Source: Chytriomyces cf. hyalinus JEL632 (taxonomy: Eukaryota; Chytridiomycota; Chytridiomycetes; Chytridiales; Chytriomycetaceae). Taken from it: a stretch of 64,000 nt of DNA. This document shows, piece after piece, positions 1-11,489 of the stretch. Positions within the stretch are counted from its first letter, which is position 1; every line of letters begins with the position of its first letter. A model generated the notes under the pieces. It saw only the letters and a list, made by a program, of their open reading frames with translations, searched no databases and was not told the origin of the DNA. The position numbers and the translations under genes were made by a program. The stretch spans positions 292,798 through 356,797 of the forward strand of contig JAIWWG010000028.1 in assembly GCA_025435555.1 (NCBI GenBank), read 5' to 3'.

Positions 1-433
1 ACAAACTGTGAAACTGGGTTACTAATCAGATTATGTGGAGCAGACATGTTACGTGGACATGTTCGTGCCCAACTGCGGCAGCTGCGCCAAAAAGATTCTT
101 CCTGACGTGGAAGGACAAGCAGTGACGACAATTGACTGGAAAGGGAAAAAGTATCACGCGCAGTGCTTTGGATGTGTGGTAAATCTTCAGTTGGATATAT
201 GGATGCCCGCGTTATACAAACCCAGCACTTTCACATGCCAGGACTGCAACAAAATATTCACTGATCTGAAAGCTTACCAAATCGATGGAAACCTGTTTGT
301 CGGCTTTTTTCGTTTCATGCAAATGAGTACGCGTTAAGTCTTTTGTATTTGTTTTTCCAGGTTCTGCAAAAACTGTCATTCTATTCGCACAAAGAAAGGA
401 ACACGCGTTTCAGTCGGAAGTCAGCAGGAATGA
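1..433 (+). CDS. LIM-domain protein, 3' end (5' partial)
   Basis: The last exons of a gene whose start lies left of the window encode one LIM zinc-binding domain. The two-finger ligand pattern is visible: CGSC near 74-85, then YHAQC..C, then C-V-D-C created by splicing, and FCKNCH at the end. Inferred introns are 179-241 and 295-360; removing them restores the CxxC spacing (GNL joins FCKNCH). The first exon seen begins around position 30-41, after a possible acceptor. The stop is TGA at 431-433. LIM domains mediate protein-protein contacts, often in cytoskeletal or signalling proteins; how many LIM repeats precede this one cannot be seen. Confidence 0.75.
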
Positions 434-612
434 AGCTATAAATAGACAGAGTACCCGCACGCGTTTTTGCAGTTCTGAAAATGATGGTGCAAAGGCACAG
501 AATACAACCATATAATCCTCATCTTTGATGATCCCATCACAACTGTCGGTTATATGAGTCCATACTTGAGTTGGCACCAATCATCTGCACCCCACAAGTA
601 ATCATTATTAAC

Positions 613-1922
613 TCAAGCAGGCAAGCAAAACAACAAGTAGTCACCCACATCCTTTATCCACCCTTGCACAAGGACAGGAAACAGTTTCATGGCACGCCCA
701 CCATTCGCAATCAACGGCGTGACAATCTCAACGCTTGCATCGTTTTCAAGGATCCAGAGCATGACGGTGGCAACGTAGCTGGCAGTTAATTTTGGGAATA
801 GCGAGTATTTATAGGATACACCCGAGAACAAGGTGGTTGAGATGAGCCCAGGGTAGATTGCAGACACGTGAACATTGCTGAGGGTTCCATTTGAGTGTTT
901 GTGTGTTAGTTGAAAATGTATAGAACCAGACATATAATGACACTTGCGTGTTCTTTAGTTCTTGAGTCAGGGACTCGGAAAATCCAGAGAGACCAAACTT
1001 GGATGCACAGTAAGCCGCTATGCCGGAGCATTCAGTAAATGACTAACATAAAATCAAAACACAAATGGAATACACACATACACCAGCCGACCCACTGAGA
1101 CTTAATGCTGAGCAGACATTCAGCTAATCAACACAAAGCTTGTGAGAAATACAATCGATGAAAACGCGAAGGGGAGGGTGCGCATACGATATGGCCGTGG
1201 TTCTTTTCAAGCATATCTGGCAGGAAAACTTTTGTGATCCATATTGCGCCAAAGAGATTCACTTTGATGACTCTTTAGATAAATACAGATGAGAATCAGA
1301 AGTTAAGTCAGGAAGGATAATCACTGAATATCCCACCTCTCAATCTCGGATGGTTCCAAGTCCGTAAAGCGCTTTCCAGCAAGCGTTCCTGCATTGTTTA
1401 CAACTATGGTTGGCTGGCCAATCTGTCTGTAATGTCAGCCTTGATTTTCAATTGGAGGAAAATCACGAAACCTGTGTCGAAACAAGCCGTGCCAGCTTTT
1501 CCACGTTTGAAAACTCGGAAATGTCGCATTGAAAGAACGTGACTCTGTCTGCGGAAAACGAGAGGTAAGTAAAAAAGGAGGTTTTAGTGCAAATGCAGCC
1601 AGCTTTAATTTACACACCTTTTGGAAACGTATGCGCCGGATTCTTGACATCCACAATGACAACATGCCTCGGATTGCATTTCGATAGAATCTGTTGGACA
1701 AGTTCACAGCCGACTCCTTGGGATCCTGGGGTTGGCGTGCATGCGAGTTGTCAGGCAAGTCCATAACTTCGCTCACAACGAACCGCCAGTCACAAGAACA
1801 ATCTCATCCTTCCACGATATTCTCCGTCTGAATATATTGTATCCGGACACAAGGACTGTGATTGGGATGAGCAGCCCTGCTGCGATCGTCAGAGCCAGAA
1901 GCCAGGCCGAGTTCATTTCCAT
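613..1922 (-). CDS. Membrane-anchored short-chain dehydrogenase/reductase (SDR16C/17beta-HSD11-like)
   Basis: Eight inferred exons encode a classical SDR. An N-terminal hydrophobic segment (MNSAWLLALTIAAGLLIPIT) is followed by a short basic linker, as in lipid-droplet/ER SDRs of the RDH10-17beta-HSD11 group. The Rossmann motif TGGSQGVG is assembled across intron 1, the acidic residue of CDIS follows, then NNAG, VNLFGA, the catalytic-serine stretch SLSGSAG and the active-site YCASK. The C-terminal part contains VSAIYPG (PG motif). The likely reaction is NAD(P)-dependent oxidation or reduction of a lipid, sterol or retinoid-type alcohol; substrate unknown. ATG at 1922 or, two codons later, 1916. 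The seventh intron (878-947) only keeps frame if it uses a GC donor (GCAAGT). Confidence 0.85.
878..947 (-). other. GC-AG intron in the SDR gene
   Basis: The donor reads AC|GCAAGTG and the acceptor CCCTCAG|C. The available GT donors nearby leave the following exon (VHVSAIYPG) in the wrong frame, while the GC donor joins KNT to NVHVSAIYPG as expected for SDRs. Confidence 0.65.
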
Positions 1923-2080
1923 ACTTTCAGAAAATTGCAACTGGGCAAACGAGACGAGCCTGGCTGTCAGCCCCGAGCGACACTTCACAACGTTTTTTTT
2001 ATTTATTTGTTTTGCTTTGCGCACCGCCCTTCCAACTGTTTTTAGCGATGAATTTGATGCGGGAGGGCTGAAGAAGGTTA

Positions 2081-2774
2081 TCAAAATGAAGCGTCATCAA
2101 CCGTCACAAAGAACTTGATGTATCCCAGAATTGTGAAATAGATCATGAGACCGCCCGTGAGAGACAAGTACATTGCAGTCGTTGTGATCTGGGATGTGTG
2201 TGGGGGGGTGTGCAATTTTTAGAATGCCAGCCAGCCAAACTGTTTTCAATAATATCAAACCAGCTCTGAATGGGCCAATACGAGGGGTAATCCTATTACA
2301 GTGCGCGGGATGCCATCGATTTAGTACTCCCAAAACATTGGGCATGAGTCGAGGAAAACAATGGGACACAAACCAAACCCTGAGACGACCAAAACACTTG
2401 TCATGAAATAGCCCGTCTCAAGAACACCCCTTTCATTTTTACGACATCATCAATTGTTTAAGTACAGTGGAATAGCTCGTCTATTTTGCGTGATGGGGAA
2501 AGAATCACCGGTTGTCGTCTGAATAGAAATCCGAGTTTCCAGCGATGCGTTTGCAGACCCAGTTTGGAATCGGTGCGAGAATATACGTAAGCACTACCAG
2601 AAGTGGGAGCCAGTTGCTGCGGTGGGGGTGGGTTGTTTAAGCAGGTGGAGAAGTCATAAAAATGGGAGGCTCAAACTTGAATAGCGCTGAAGACAGGATG
2701 ACGAGAAGGATTCCGACACTGAGGGAGAAGGCGAGGGCAATGATTGCCGCCATTGGGTTTGAGGGTGTCGCCAT
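2081..2774 (-). CDS. VPS55: Vps55/LEPROT family endosomal membrane protein
   Basis: Small four-helix membrane protein of the Vps55/OB-RGRP family, acting with Vps68 in late endosome to vacuole sorting. Exon 1 gives MATPSNPMAAIIALAFSLSV and a first helix; the next exon reads NNWLPLLVVLTYILAPIPNW, the family signature; then GYFMTSVLVVSGFGLCPIV and a last helix with TGGLMIYFTILGYIKFF. The order matches the family closely and the length (about 130 residues) is normal. Introns are short; the first starts after GCG CTA TTC AA. Start ATG is at 2774, stop TGA at 2081-2083. Confidence 0.9.
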
Positions 2775-3288
2775 TGAGACTGGTTATTTGTAATGAATGC
2801 TTCTCGTTGGCCTTTGAAATATTTCTTTGATTTATTTACAAGTGTCGTTCAAGCGCGCAGAATGAACACAGGTTGACGCTGTGCCTGCCCAGAAGCCTTA
2901 TCGAGCCTGGCGCGACCATACATCCCATTTAATGGCTGCCTTGCCAATGCTGATGGCCGGCATTCGCCAGATCCTCGGATCCATCGACCGCTGAAGCCTT
3001 CCATTTGTTCCTTCAGATGCAAATACAGCGCTGGAATATAAACCCGGGCATCGATCATGTTCTGCTACAAGTGTCGAAACGAATTTGTGAAGGGCAGCGG
3101 CGTAGAATCACTGGGTCTCTTCAGAGACGCGTCTGTTTTCGAAGAGGCCTTGCCTGTATTCCTTCAATGAGGTCAGGGCACCAGTCATTCTGATCAGTGA
3201 TATGTTCACAGCAGTTCCGTGAGATGATGTTGATGAAGCATGAATCCCTTGTGTGAAGGAGAGTTGGGAAACAAATTGTAAAAGTCAG
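2775..3288 (+). other. Intergenic region between VPS55 and PEX16
   Basis: Shared 5' region of a divergent pair, about 510 bp. It holds short open frames on both strands, for example a 37-codon plus-strand frame starting at 3057 (MFCYKCRNEF) and a 69-codon minus frame ending at 2849. None has a recognisable domain or convincing splice partner, so no gene is called. Confidence 0.4.
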
Positions 3289-4695
3289 ATGCACAAAATG
3301 CAGACCGCGGTGGACCAGTACAAAAAGTTCCTCATCAAGCATGCGCCCATAGTCGGATCCGTCGAGAGTCTTGTTGACAGCGTGACGTATGTTCTGCCTG
3401 GGCGCTTCGCCCATGCGGAGGTGGTAGCCGAGGGAGTGGTGAGATACCCCTTCATTCAACAATACCAACTGAACCCCAGCGACTGACTACGCTTCTCATA
3501 CTTGTCATCATCGATGAAACCAAATCGGACGAACCAGCACTCACTCGTGGCCATTGTTGCTGCCGTCAACGACGCCCTTCTCAGCAAGCACATGGGCGTA
3601 TCAGCCCAGTCCCAACACAACAGATACACCCACGCATTGCTCAGCCTTCATTCCGTGACCCGTGTGGCTGCATATGCAAAGGCAGCGTGCGAATTCACGC
3701 AAGTATTTGCTGAGATGATGGCAAGAGATTGTGTTGGGACAAGGAGGAAGTGGGGCGTTATTGCCATGCTTGAATCTGTCAAGTAAGATCTTGTTCTATT
3801 TCTCGAAGATGCACTGGGGAGCGTGCTAACTGAGTGCTTCCTTCGTTTTAGACTCCTGTGTCGTATCATCCTCTTTCATGCGGCAAAGAAAAGAATGCTG
3901 CTCGTGACGCAGATACCAGAAAGAGACTTTGACATGGCCACCGTTCAAGAAACTTGCGCCGATTCACAGAATATCGAATCCATGCGTACACTTGGAGCGC
4001 ATTCAGGGAAATCGATGCCGGACTTGTCCGTCTTTCCGAAAAAGGGCGATCATTTGACAGATGCGGATGTAACTGCGTTTTTAAATTCGAAGGCTACGAG
4101 CGTGTCGGAAGCGCTGCGTCCAATGGATCTTGTTTCGAAATTGAGTGGCGCCGATGTTGTCGCCGAATGGCTTCACATGTTGAGACCACTTGTATACCGT
4201 AAGTATTTACTTGACTGAATTTGACGTTTTTGGATGCATGTTGTTTTTTTGATGCATTTGTTGGATGCTTTTTTTGTTGATTTTCACAGTTTTGGCAATG
4301 CGAAAATATGGAAGCCAGTCATGGAAGCCTTGGATGATGTCTCTATGTATGGAAGTCTCTTCACTCGGGATTCACTCGTCATCCATACGAAATTTCAAAT
4401 TTCTCGAACGCGATGAACTTCAGCGACGCATGTGGCTGCTCATGTACTATCTTTTGCGGGATCCATTCTACTCCATGTTTGTAAAGTACGTATATATTGC
4501 CAATAGTTTCGGGTTGTTTATCTGGAGTCATATGTTGACGCGGAACTCTTCATTCTTCACCACCCACTTCCCAGACACCGACTGAATCGATTCTGCGAGT
4601 CCATGTCAAAGAAGCCGTTGATTTCGTTGGCGTCTGGGCTTTTGGCGGATTATATTCCGTTGTGGGAAAACTACTACTTTCTTGTCAATCCGTGA
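3289..4695 (+). CDS. PEX16: Peroxin-16 (peroxisome membrane biogenesis)
   Basis: Integral peroxisomal membrane protein needed for early peroxisomal membrane assembly and recruitment of membrane-protein cargo. Five exons with introns 3439-3537, 3783-3851, 4199-4289 and 4486-4574 give 352 residues, the usual family length. Recognisable blocks: YKKFLIKHAP with VLPGRFAHAEVVAEG near the N-terminus, AAVNDALLSKH after the first intron, the central RPLVY-LLAMRKYG block followed by SWKPWMMSL, then RDELQRRMWLLMYYLLRDPFYSMF, and a C-terminal LLADYIPLWENYYF. All match Pex16 order. Start may be 3289 or the in-frame ATG at 3298; upstream the frame is open to 3253 without an ATG. Confidence 0.93.
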
Positions 4696-4876
4696 CCTTT
4701 TTTTCTTTCCATGGTTCAAACATATAGGGTCAATAAAAAGTGGTTGTTGTTGCAGTTGGCTGTGGATGTTTAAAGGTGATTGGATGGACGCTGAGTGGTA
4801 GAGCGCCCGTGCGTTTTTTAGTTAAATACTTGTGCGTGGGGAAAGAACGTTGGGATCGCCTGCAAATCTTTTTTTG

Positions 4877-7800
4877 ATGTTACATGAACGGAGCAACTTG
4901 CACATGCCTTGCTCCAGCTTGATCCTCCTCGCTTTCCATCTCTTACTTCCTGCTACAGCAACTTCTCGGCACCGCAGTCTTCATTCAAACTTCTTGATCC
5001 CGGCGAAATCCTCGATCCCCGCCAAACACGAAAACAACATCTCAATCGCGCTTATTCTGCCGTACAGTTCCTTCTGGAACTTGACCACGAAGGAAGAGTA
5101 TGACAGATGTGGCATTCAATGCTCGTGGTGGCGGCAGATGGACTCGGGCGCCGAACTTGCCGTTGCAGAAGTTAACGAGAACCCGAATATTCTGCCAAAT
5201 ACCCTTGTAAATATTGTTCGTGTTGAAGGGTGGGATTGGAAGAATGAACCTGGAGGAGGTGTGGGGATTGCTGCTGCGAGTGCGATTGCGATTGGGGAGG
5301 ATCTCTCAGGTACGGTGAAAGTTCTTGACTGATGTGGATGAATTCGGTGGTAGTTTTAAGTTGTTGTTTGTTTTTAGGAGTCGTTGGCGTGGTTGGGGAT
5401 ACACTGGGAAGCAGTACTTTGTAAGTATGGGGAGGACATGGGGAGGACAACTGCCAACAATTTCGAAAACACTTGTAAACTCATACATTCATGCTGGCAG
5501 GTTATCGGCAGCGATTCTGTCTCAGTACAGGATACCCATGTGTGGACCAGTTCAAAACCTCCCATCTCTGTCAAACAAAGAGAATCTTCCTTACTTTTGG
5601 CGAATCACGTTCTCAAACACTTGGGGCCGTGACGTGGCTGCGTTGCTAGCTCGTTGGAGGGTTGGGCGTGTGGCGATGGTGGTTGACACGGACGATGTTG
5701 AAGCGGCGGGAGCGTGTGTGGACATTAAGTTGGCGCTGTCTCACAATTTTATTATCCTCTCGGAAAGACGGTATCGTGGGTCGAGGATGGATAACAATTA
5801 CTCGGACATTGTCAACGAATTTCTTCGAGTCGATGCGAGGTAATGCTACCATTTGAATCAATGGGTGAAGCTGAGGGAAGTTACCTGGGCCGCAGATATA
5901 TTATTCTTTGTGCTTCTGCATGGTCCGCCTCTTATGAATTAGTGCGTGTTGCCAAGTGAGTTTTACTAGGCCGTCGTCTTCTTGGATCGGCACTGACTTG
6001 TCCATGAAACAGCGCCAGCGGGCTTATCTCGCCAAAGCATGTTTGGATAGCAACGAATCCCCCATTCCCGGCCGACTACAGCGGTATTATTGCCCATTTG
6101 TTGCGTACTTTATAATATTCAAGTAACTGGGTGCGCATGTGCAAACAGGCGTTGGTTCAGATCCACGGCTTGAAATGATTCAAGGAATGATTTTGCCGTT
6201 TCCATTCACAGGTTCTTTCGTGTGCATATCGCACCTGTCGTTGTTAACTCCCGTCTTTGATGAACTGCAGCCTCGCCAGAGGATTCAAATGTGAAGGCTG
6301 TTTCCAGTCATTGGGCAAACTTGTACCAGCAGGACCCTTTGAAGTGAGTTGGGACTTCAGCGAATGCGACACGCGGCCTTCTTACTTTTGTTTTGTTGAA
6401 GGTACCAGATTGATTTTCTAAGTTGGACGAATGCGGGAATGTATGACTGCACTGGTACAATGCTGTATGGATTCCATCGGGTGAGGGAAGGGCATCTCTG
6501 GTTGTTTTATTGCTTATGTGACGATGTGCTTTAGCTGCTGGAAACACGCGCTCATTTAAATTCGATGGACTTGTACAATCGCGCGATTCCGGAGCTGTTG
6601 AACTTTTCGGCGTTCAAGGACACGGGTTTTAACGGAACTTTGCTTCATCCAGTCAAGCTTGACGGGTTTGGTGACATTGCCGCGTACGTACACATCGACG
6701 CCGCACTTTTTTCACATTTCTCAACACATTGTAGGCTGAGAGTCTTATCTTCAGGAATACTTTGTTTGTGTCGTATTCTGACGAATTTGAGCTGCAAAAA
6801 GTCACGCAGCTGTCTTTTGCCGAGATGGACAAAATTTCTGGAACGTTTGTAAAATGGTCTGACCCGCCATTTCATGGAGGTATGCTTTCAATGATATCTC
6901 TTGATTTATAAGCATGCGTCGCTCATTTGGTATGGATCCGCAAAGGTGCTACCGAACCACCATTTGATGGAGCACCCGTGGTTTCTGTTCATTCGACCTT
7001 CAGTGTTGAAGGGAGATCTGTCATAGCACTGCTCGTTGTCGGATTAACTATCTGCGCGCTGAGTATCGCATTTCTTTCAGTTTACAGCAACCATCGGGCT
7101 GTCAAATCTGTAAATGTCCCACACACCCTGCTGTCCTTGGTTGGCAGCGTAATCACGCTTTCTTCCATGGCAACGTATCTGTTTGAGATCGACAAATTGA
7201 AATGCACGTTGCGGGTGTGGCTTGTCTTGTCAGGGTTCCAGTTCATTGTGTCGCCATTGATTGTCAAAAATTTCTATGTTCGCGCCATATTTGAGAAATC
7301 CAAACAAGGAAGCACTAAATTTGTGCCTAGGCTATTGCTTATCTACGGCTCCCTTGTTGTGGCACTGTCGATGTTTGAACAGGTATTTTGCTCACCACGG
7401 TTTCTTTGGTCCTACTTTATGCAGGCTAATACTCTGGCCATTCAAAGGCTGCCCTGTTACTCTGGTTGAAAGCCAATGGAGGTGGCCATACCATCACACA
7501 GCAAGTAAGCGGGGAGGAGCTGGTAACTACCTGCCGTCGCTTTGTGGACGCCAGGGTTTCGTTCGCAACTGTCTTGTTGCTCGTTTATAACTTGTCACTA
7601 ATTGGAGCATTGATCTACGTCGCGATTCTGAACGGAAACATGCGCGCCAAATACAACGAATCCACGCTCTTGATCCTGCTTGCGCTCATGCTGCTTGTAA
7701 CGTTTGCATTGGGTGCCTTTCAATCGGATCAAGTGATGTCGAATTGTGTTTGTATTTTCTTGGGGGCAGTTTTTCCACCAGTGTTGATTGTCGGAGAGCG

Positions 7801-8514
7801 TTTTTTGATTTGGCGGAGATGGGTTGTCAGCAAGAACTTGGCTTCTTTGCCGTCTGCGGCAGCGGATGCGGCCAATGGATTAAAAAGTTTGAGCATGATG
7901 TGGCTCAGTCGGACGGAGAGTCGCGACCAGGACCAACCTTCGAGAGGTATGTGTGACAACTTCATGTTGGTCGGTGACAGCGTCGAGTACTCAGCATTGG
8001 TGTTCTACCTCAGCGAGTTTTAGCCGGCTAAGAGCATTGGACTATGTTCGCTTTCGGGTAAGTCTCTGCGTGGTGCTTCTCAGCCCCTTGACTCAAAAAC
8101 CTTCTTTACTTCCGCCAGCACAATGGCGTTGTACTACGGACACTCAAGGCCACACCATATTCTCTGCACACGCTATGGACGCCGTGGAAAGGTCCACGAT
8201 CGCTCTCAATATGCAAATGGAAGAGGAAATCTTGGATCCTTCTCCAAGTCGCCCGTACCGACTGCGGCCCATTAGAATGTTTCCCGATCATGAACCACAC
8301 CGTGATCCGCAAACTCACTGCCGGCAAACATCAAGTTGAAATCGCAACCCTCAAACCTCCCAAGCCGTTACCGTATCCGTTCCACACTTACCGTATTCAA
8401 TGTGACTTTGAAAATGGTCGTGCGGCCGATGTGTTTGCGTCAGAGCTGCAAGCGACGATTGCAATGGTTCTTGTGACGCTGAATTCGGAGAGGCATGAGT
8501 CTAAACTTACTTGA
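4877..8514 (+). CDS. Class C G-protein-coupled receptor with periplasmic-binding-type ectodomain (GABA-B/metabotropic-like)
   Basis: Large multi-exon gene. The N-terminus carries a signal peptide (MPCSSLILLAFHLLLPATAT, from the second in-frame Met at 4904). An ANF-receptor/periplasmic-binding-like domain follows: ALILPYSSFWN, then GAELAVAEVNEN, VVGVVGDTLGSS across an intron, PYFWRITFSNTWGRDVAALL and VAMVVDTDD. Exons around 5.8-6.9 kb continue this ectodomain. From about 7.0 kb seven hydrophobic segments form the 7TM core (for example VIALLVVGLTICALSIAFL and ILLALMLLVTFALGAFQ). Introns 7947-8013 and 8058-8118 then lead in frame into an about 130-residue tail ending at 8514 that I do not recognise. 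No Cys-rich linker was seen, favouring a GABA-B-like type. Ligand unknown; probable role is chemosensing at the plasma membrane. Confidence 0.85.
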
Positions 8515-8749
8515 GATGGTTCCACTTCCTACACAAATTCTTGTTTGACGCGTCAGTTTAATAAATGGTGCTGTTTCATGTTTTATTCAACCCATGATCA
8601 ATGAAAATGTCCGTGCTGCTTGCAAGCGGTTCGATTTCAAGACTCGGAAGAAGCAAACGTTTGAAACCTTGCGTGAAATCAACATGAATTCGTCTGGAGC
8701 AGTCAACAAGCGTTGTAGACTAATATAGATACTCAAATTTCGGAATGCA

Positions 8750-8821
8750 TCCTCATTCGTCTAGTGGTTAAGATTCCGCCCTTTCACGGCGGCGACCGGG
8801 GTTCAATTCCCCGATGGGGAG
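8750..8821 (+). tRNA. tRNA-Glu (anticodon UUC)
   Basis: Complete cloverleaf: acceptor stem TCCTCAT/ATGGGGA with one G-U pair, D-arm GTCTAGTGGTTAAGAT, anticodon stem CCGCC/GGCGG enclosing loop CTTTCAC (anticodon TTC), T-arm CCGGGGTTCAATTCCCCG, and discriminator G. No intron. It sits between the class C receptor and RRP9. Confidence 0.97.
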
Positions 8822-9018
8822 GATAGCTTTTATTTACGTGGTGCATCACCATCACTTCACTGAATGGTCGACCCGCTCCGCAAAACCAGCATATTCTTCT
8901 TGTTTTTCCAATTGGAGTTGGATTGCTGAATCAGTCACGGCACAAGAATTCAAACAGCATGGGCATCAGACTCAATATTATTTACGCAATCGTTTACTAC
9001 TCAAGACAAGAACTCGCT

Positions 9019-11356
9019 CTACCCAAGCGTAATCACCTTCAACTGATTTTTAGCCTCCTTACACCTCCACCACCGCCCTAACCGATGCTCCTGCCCAGTA
9101 GCGACAGCCAAATATAAAATGTCTTTTGGTTTCGCTGCCTCCAAAGCAGCCGCCCTCCTGGCCGCAGCTCGTTTTTGGGCAGAAACACCAAGAACTTCCT
9201 CCACAACAACAGCAGATACTTCTGCTTCCTGGGCAACGACTGCATTCTCAGGAACCCAACGCGGTGCCTCAAAAAACTGCATCGAATTGATGAACCCATC
9301 AATCGCCACTAGCATAATTTGAGAAAAAAACTTTTTGTCTCCAGAGACTTGCCAGAGCCGCACAAAACCATCGCATGAACCACTGGCAAACAAATCGGCG
9401 TATCGAACGACAGCAAGGGCTGTGATCCAGTGGCATTGGGCGGGGGAAACTGTGTCGTTTTCATCTTTTCGGATGGCTGTGCCGTGTGTCTCGCTTTTTG
9501 TGAAGATTGGCTTCTTGCGGCCAACGTTCCATAATGACAGAGACCTGTTGTCAGAAAAAGAATGGGAATGAGTTAAAAGAGTATCATTTCAAGATTAGTG
9601 CTGGAAACTCAGAAACTCACCCATTATCAGTTCCGCTTACAAAGTGCTCCTCATCCAGCATGGCAACAACGTCAATAATGCTTCCAAACTTTTCGTTTCC
9701 TTGCCGCTTAGCATCTTTCCTGGCCTGGTCCACTTCACTGGCAAGCACAAGCCCCTCTACAACCTCTCTCTGCAAATCCGATCCACCCATACCACCACCA
9801 CCACCTCTGAAAATCAATTGACTCTCCTCTACAATCTTCCACAACCGCACCGAACGATCCCGAGCACCGGCCGTCAAACACCGTTCCAGCGCCAAACTGT
9901 CGACGCTCTCGATTCTGTCTTGATGACCAAACAGGGTTTCAATGTAACTCAGCTCGTCCACGTTCCAGAGTTTGATTGTACGGTCGTAGCTGCATGAGTA
10001 CAGCTGGTTGCTTCGGTTGCTGTATCGGAAGGAGAGGCCACTGACGGCGTCTCGGTGTTGAGTGAATGTGGAGATATGCTTGTTTTCAGGGATGGACCAA
10101 ATTTGAATTGTCTTGTCGCGACCGCCGCTTGCCTGAGGAGAAGTAGGAAGAGGAATCAGGAAATGATAAGGTGGAGGGTAAGATGAGAGATGAAATGAAA
10201 ATTGAAGAATGAGGAGCCACACAATTCTATCGCCGTCACGGAATCAAACGGGGATAGACTCAAAGGGCCCAAAACAGTAGTTATAGGAGAGCCACGTGTC
10301 TTTGCAAAAGAAAGTGACAGGAACATGACATTCCCATCAAAGTCCGCAAGGAGGAACAAGCTGACTATGTCACAAGTCAAAGCCGTTACGCTCCGCTCTC
10401 CGGGTGTTCATAAAATATGCTGGGAACGAGAGGGAGAAGGTATTCGTGAGGCACTTACCAAAAACTTTCCGTCTCCAGAAACAGCTAAAGCAAGGACTTG
10501 ATCACGATGGCCAATATGTTTCTTGAGCTTTGCATCTCCAAACGCTTTGATTGCTTTCTTTGTTGGCTTTCGACCTCCCAAAAACTCGTGTGCTTTCTTT
10601 CCAGTTTTGAAATCCCATTTCACAATGTGACCATCTTTTGACGATGTATAGATGAATCTGGAAAAACCCAAGTCAGAAAAACACCCGGTATGAATAACGG
10701 AAGGAGTAATTCTCACATGCCACCGGCAGTAACTGCTGCTTCCTCTGCAACAACATCAACGCAGGTCAAGGCCAACTGATGCACCTTGCGACCGCCAAAA
10801 GTCCGAACTCTTCCCTCAGCCAAAGGATCCAGTTTTGCCACTTTTCCTGCAACCTTGTGGTAGATTTTGCCCTTTGACTCCAACACATCATCACGCAGCC
10901 GTTCAGCAATCAGGTCGTTGTCAATGTCCTGTGCATCAAACTCAGTTGGAGCCATTTCCGCATTCGTATCGCCTTTGATTTTGTCAATGTACCTGGGGAT
11001 CGATCACACGCTTGTCAGTGCATAGAGAAAAGTGAACAAAAAAAACAAACGATCTGTTACATTTTGGCCAGTCTCAGTCTCTTTTGGGCAGCAGACTCTC
11101 TCGTCTCAGCCTCATCATCCGAGTCGACATGTGTCAAATGTCTGTCCCTGTCTCCAACCAGGTCCATAGTGTCTGCATCTCCGTACTCGTCACCGCTTTC
11201 CTTCTGGTCTGCTGCTTCCTCATCGTCATCAGCCCTGTCGACTCGGGTCTTTCTCTTTGTTCCAGCGCGCTCCCGCTTTGCAGCTGGGTTTGCAATGCGC
11301 TTGCCTCCGCCGGACTTTGTTTTGCTGTTTTTGGTGACGAAGAAGGCGTCCTTCAT
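9019..11356 (-). CDS. RRP9: U3 small nucleolar RNP protein Rrp9 (U3-55K), WD40 repeat protein
   Basis: Binds the U3 snoRNA box B/C motif in the small-subunit processome, needed for 18S rRNA processing in the nucleolus. The N-terminus (MKDAFFVTKNSKTKSGGGKR) is Lys/Arg-rich then strongly acidic, a nucleolar-type tail. A conserved helix region follows (NDLIAERLRDDVLESKGKIYHKVA), then WD40 blades with recognisable ends: YTSSKDGHIVKWD, ASGGRDKTIQIWS, YSCSYDRTIKLWN, AGARDRSVRLWK, VSGTDNGS and FASGSCDGFVRLW. The C-terminus GQEHRLGRWWR is diagnostic for Rrp9. Several introns interrupt the blades. ATG 11356, TAG 9019. It is divergent from the CLYBL-like gene, 133 bp between starts. Confidence 0.95.
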
Positions 11357-11489
11357 TTTTTTTGGAAGGGTTGTTGCGTGTTGGGAGAAAAAAAGAAAGA
11401 AAGGCAGAAAAAGGAAACCACGATTTTACGGGGCGATATAATTCATTTTTACGTATTTAACATCTTTTTTATTTAAAAAGAGATTGGAG

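Noticed and set aside
11064-11476. Long plus-strand frames over the RRP9 5' end
   Set aside because: They are antisense shadows of the acidic and basic low-complexity N-terminus; the minus strand matches Rrp9 throughout.
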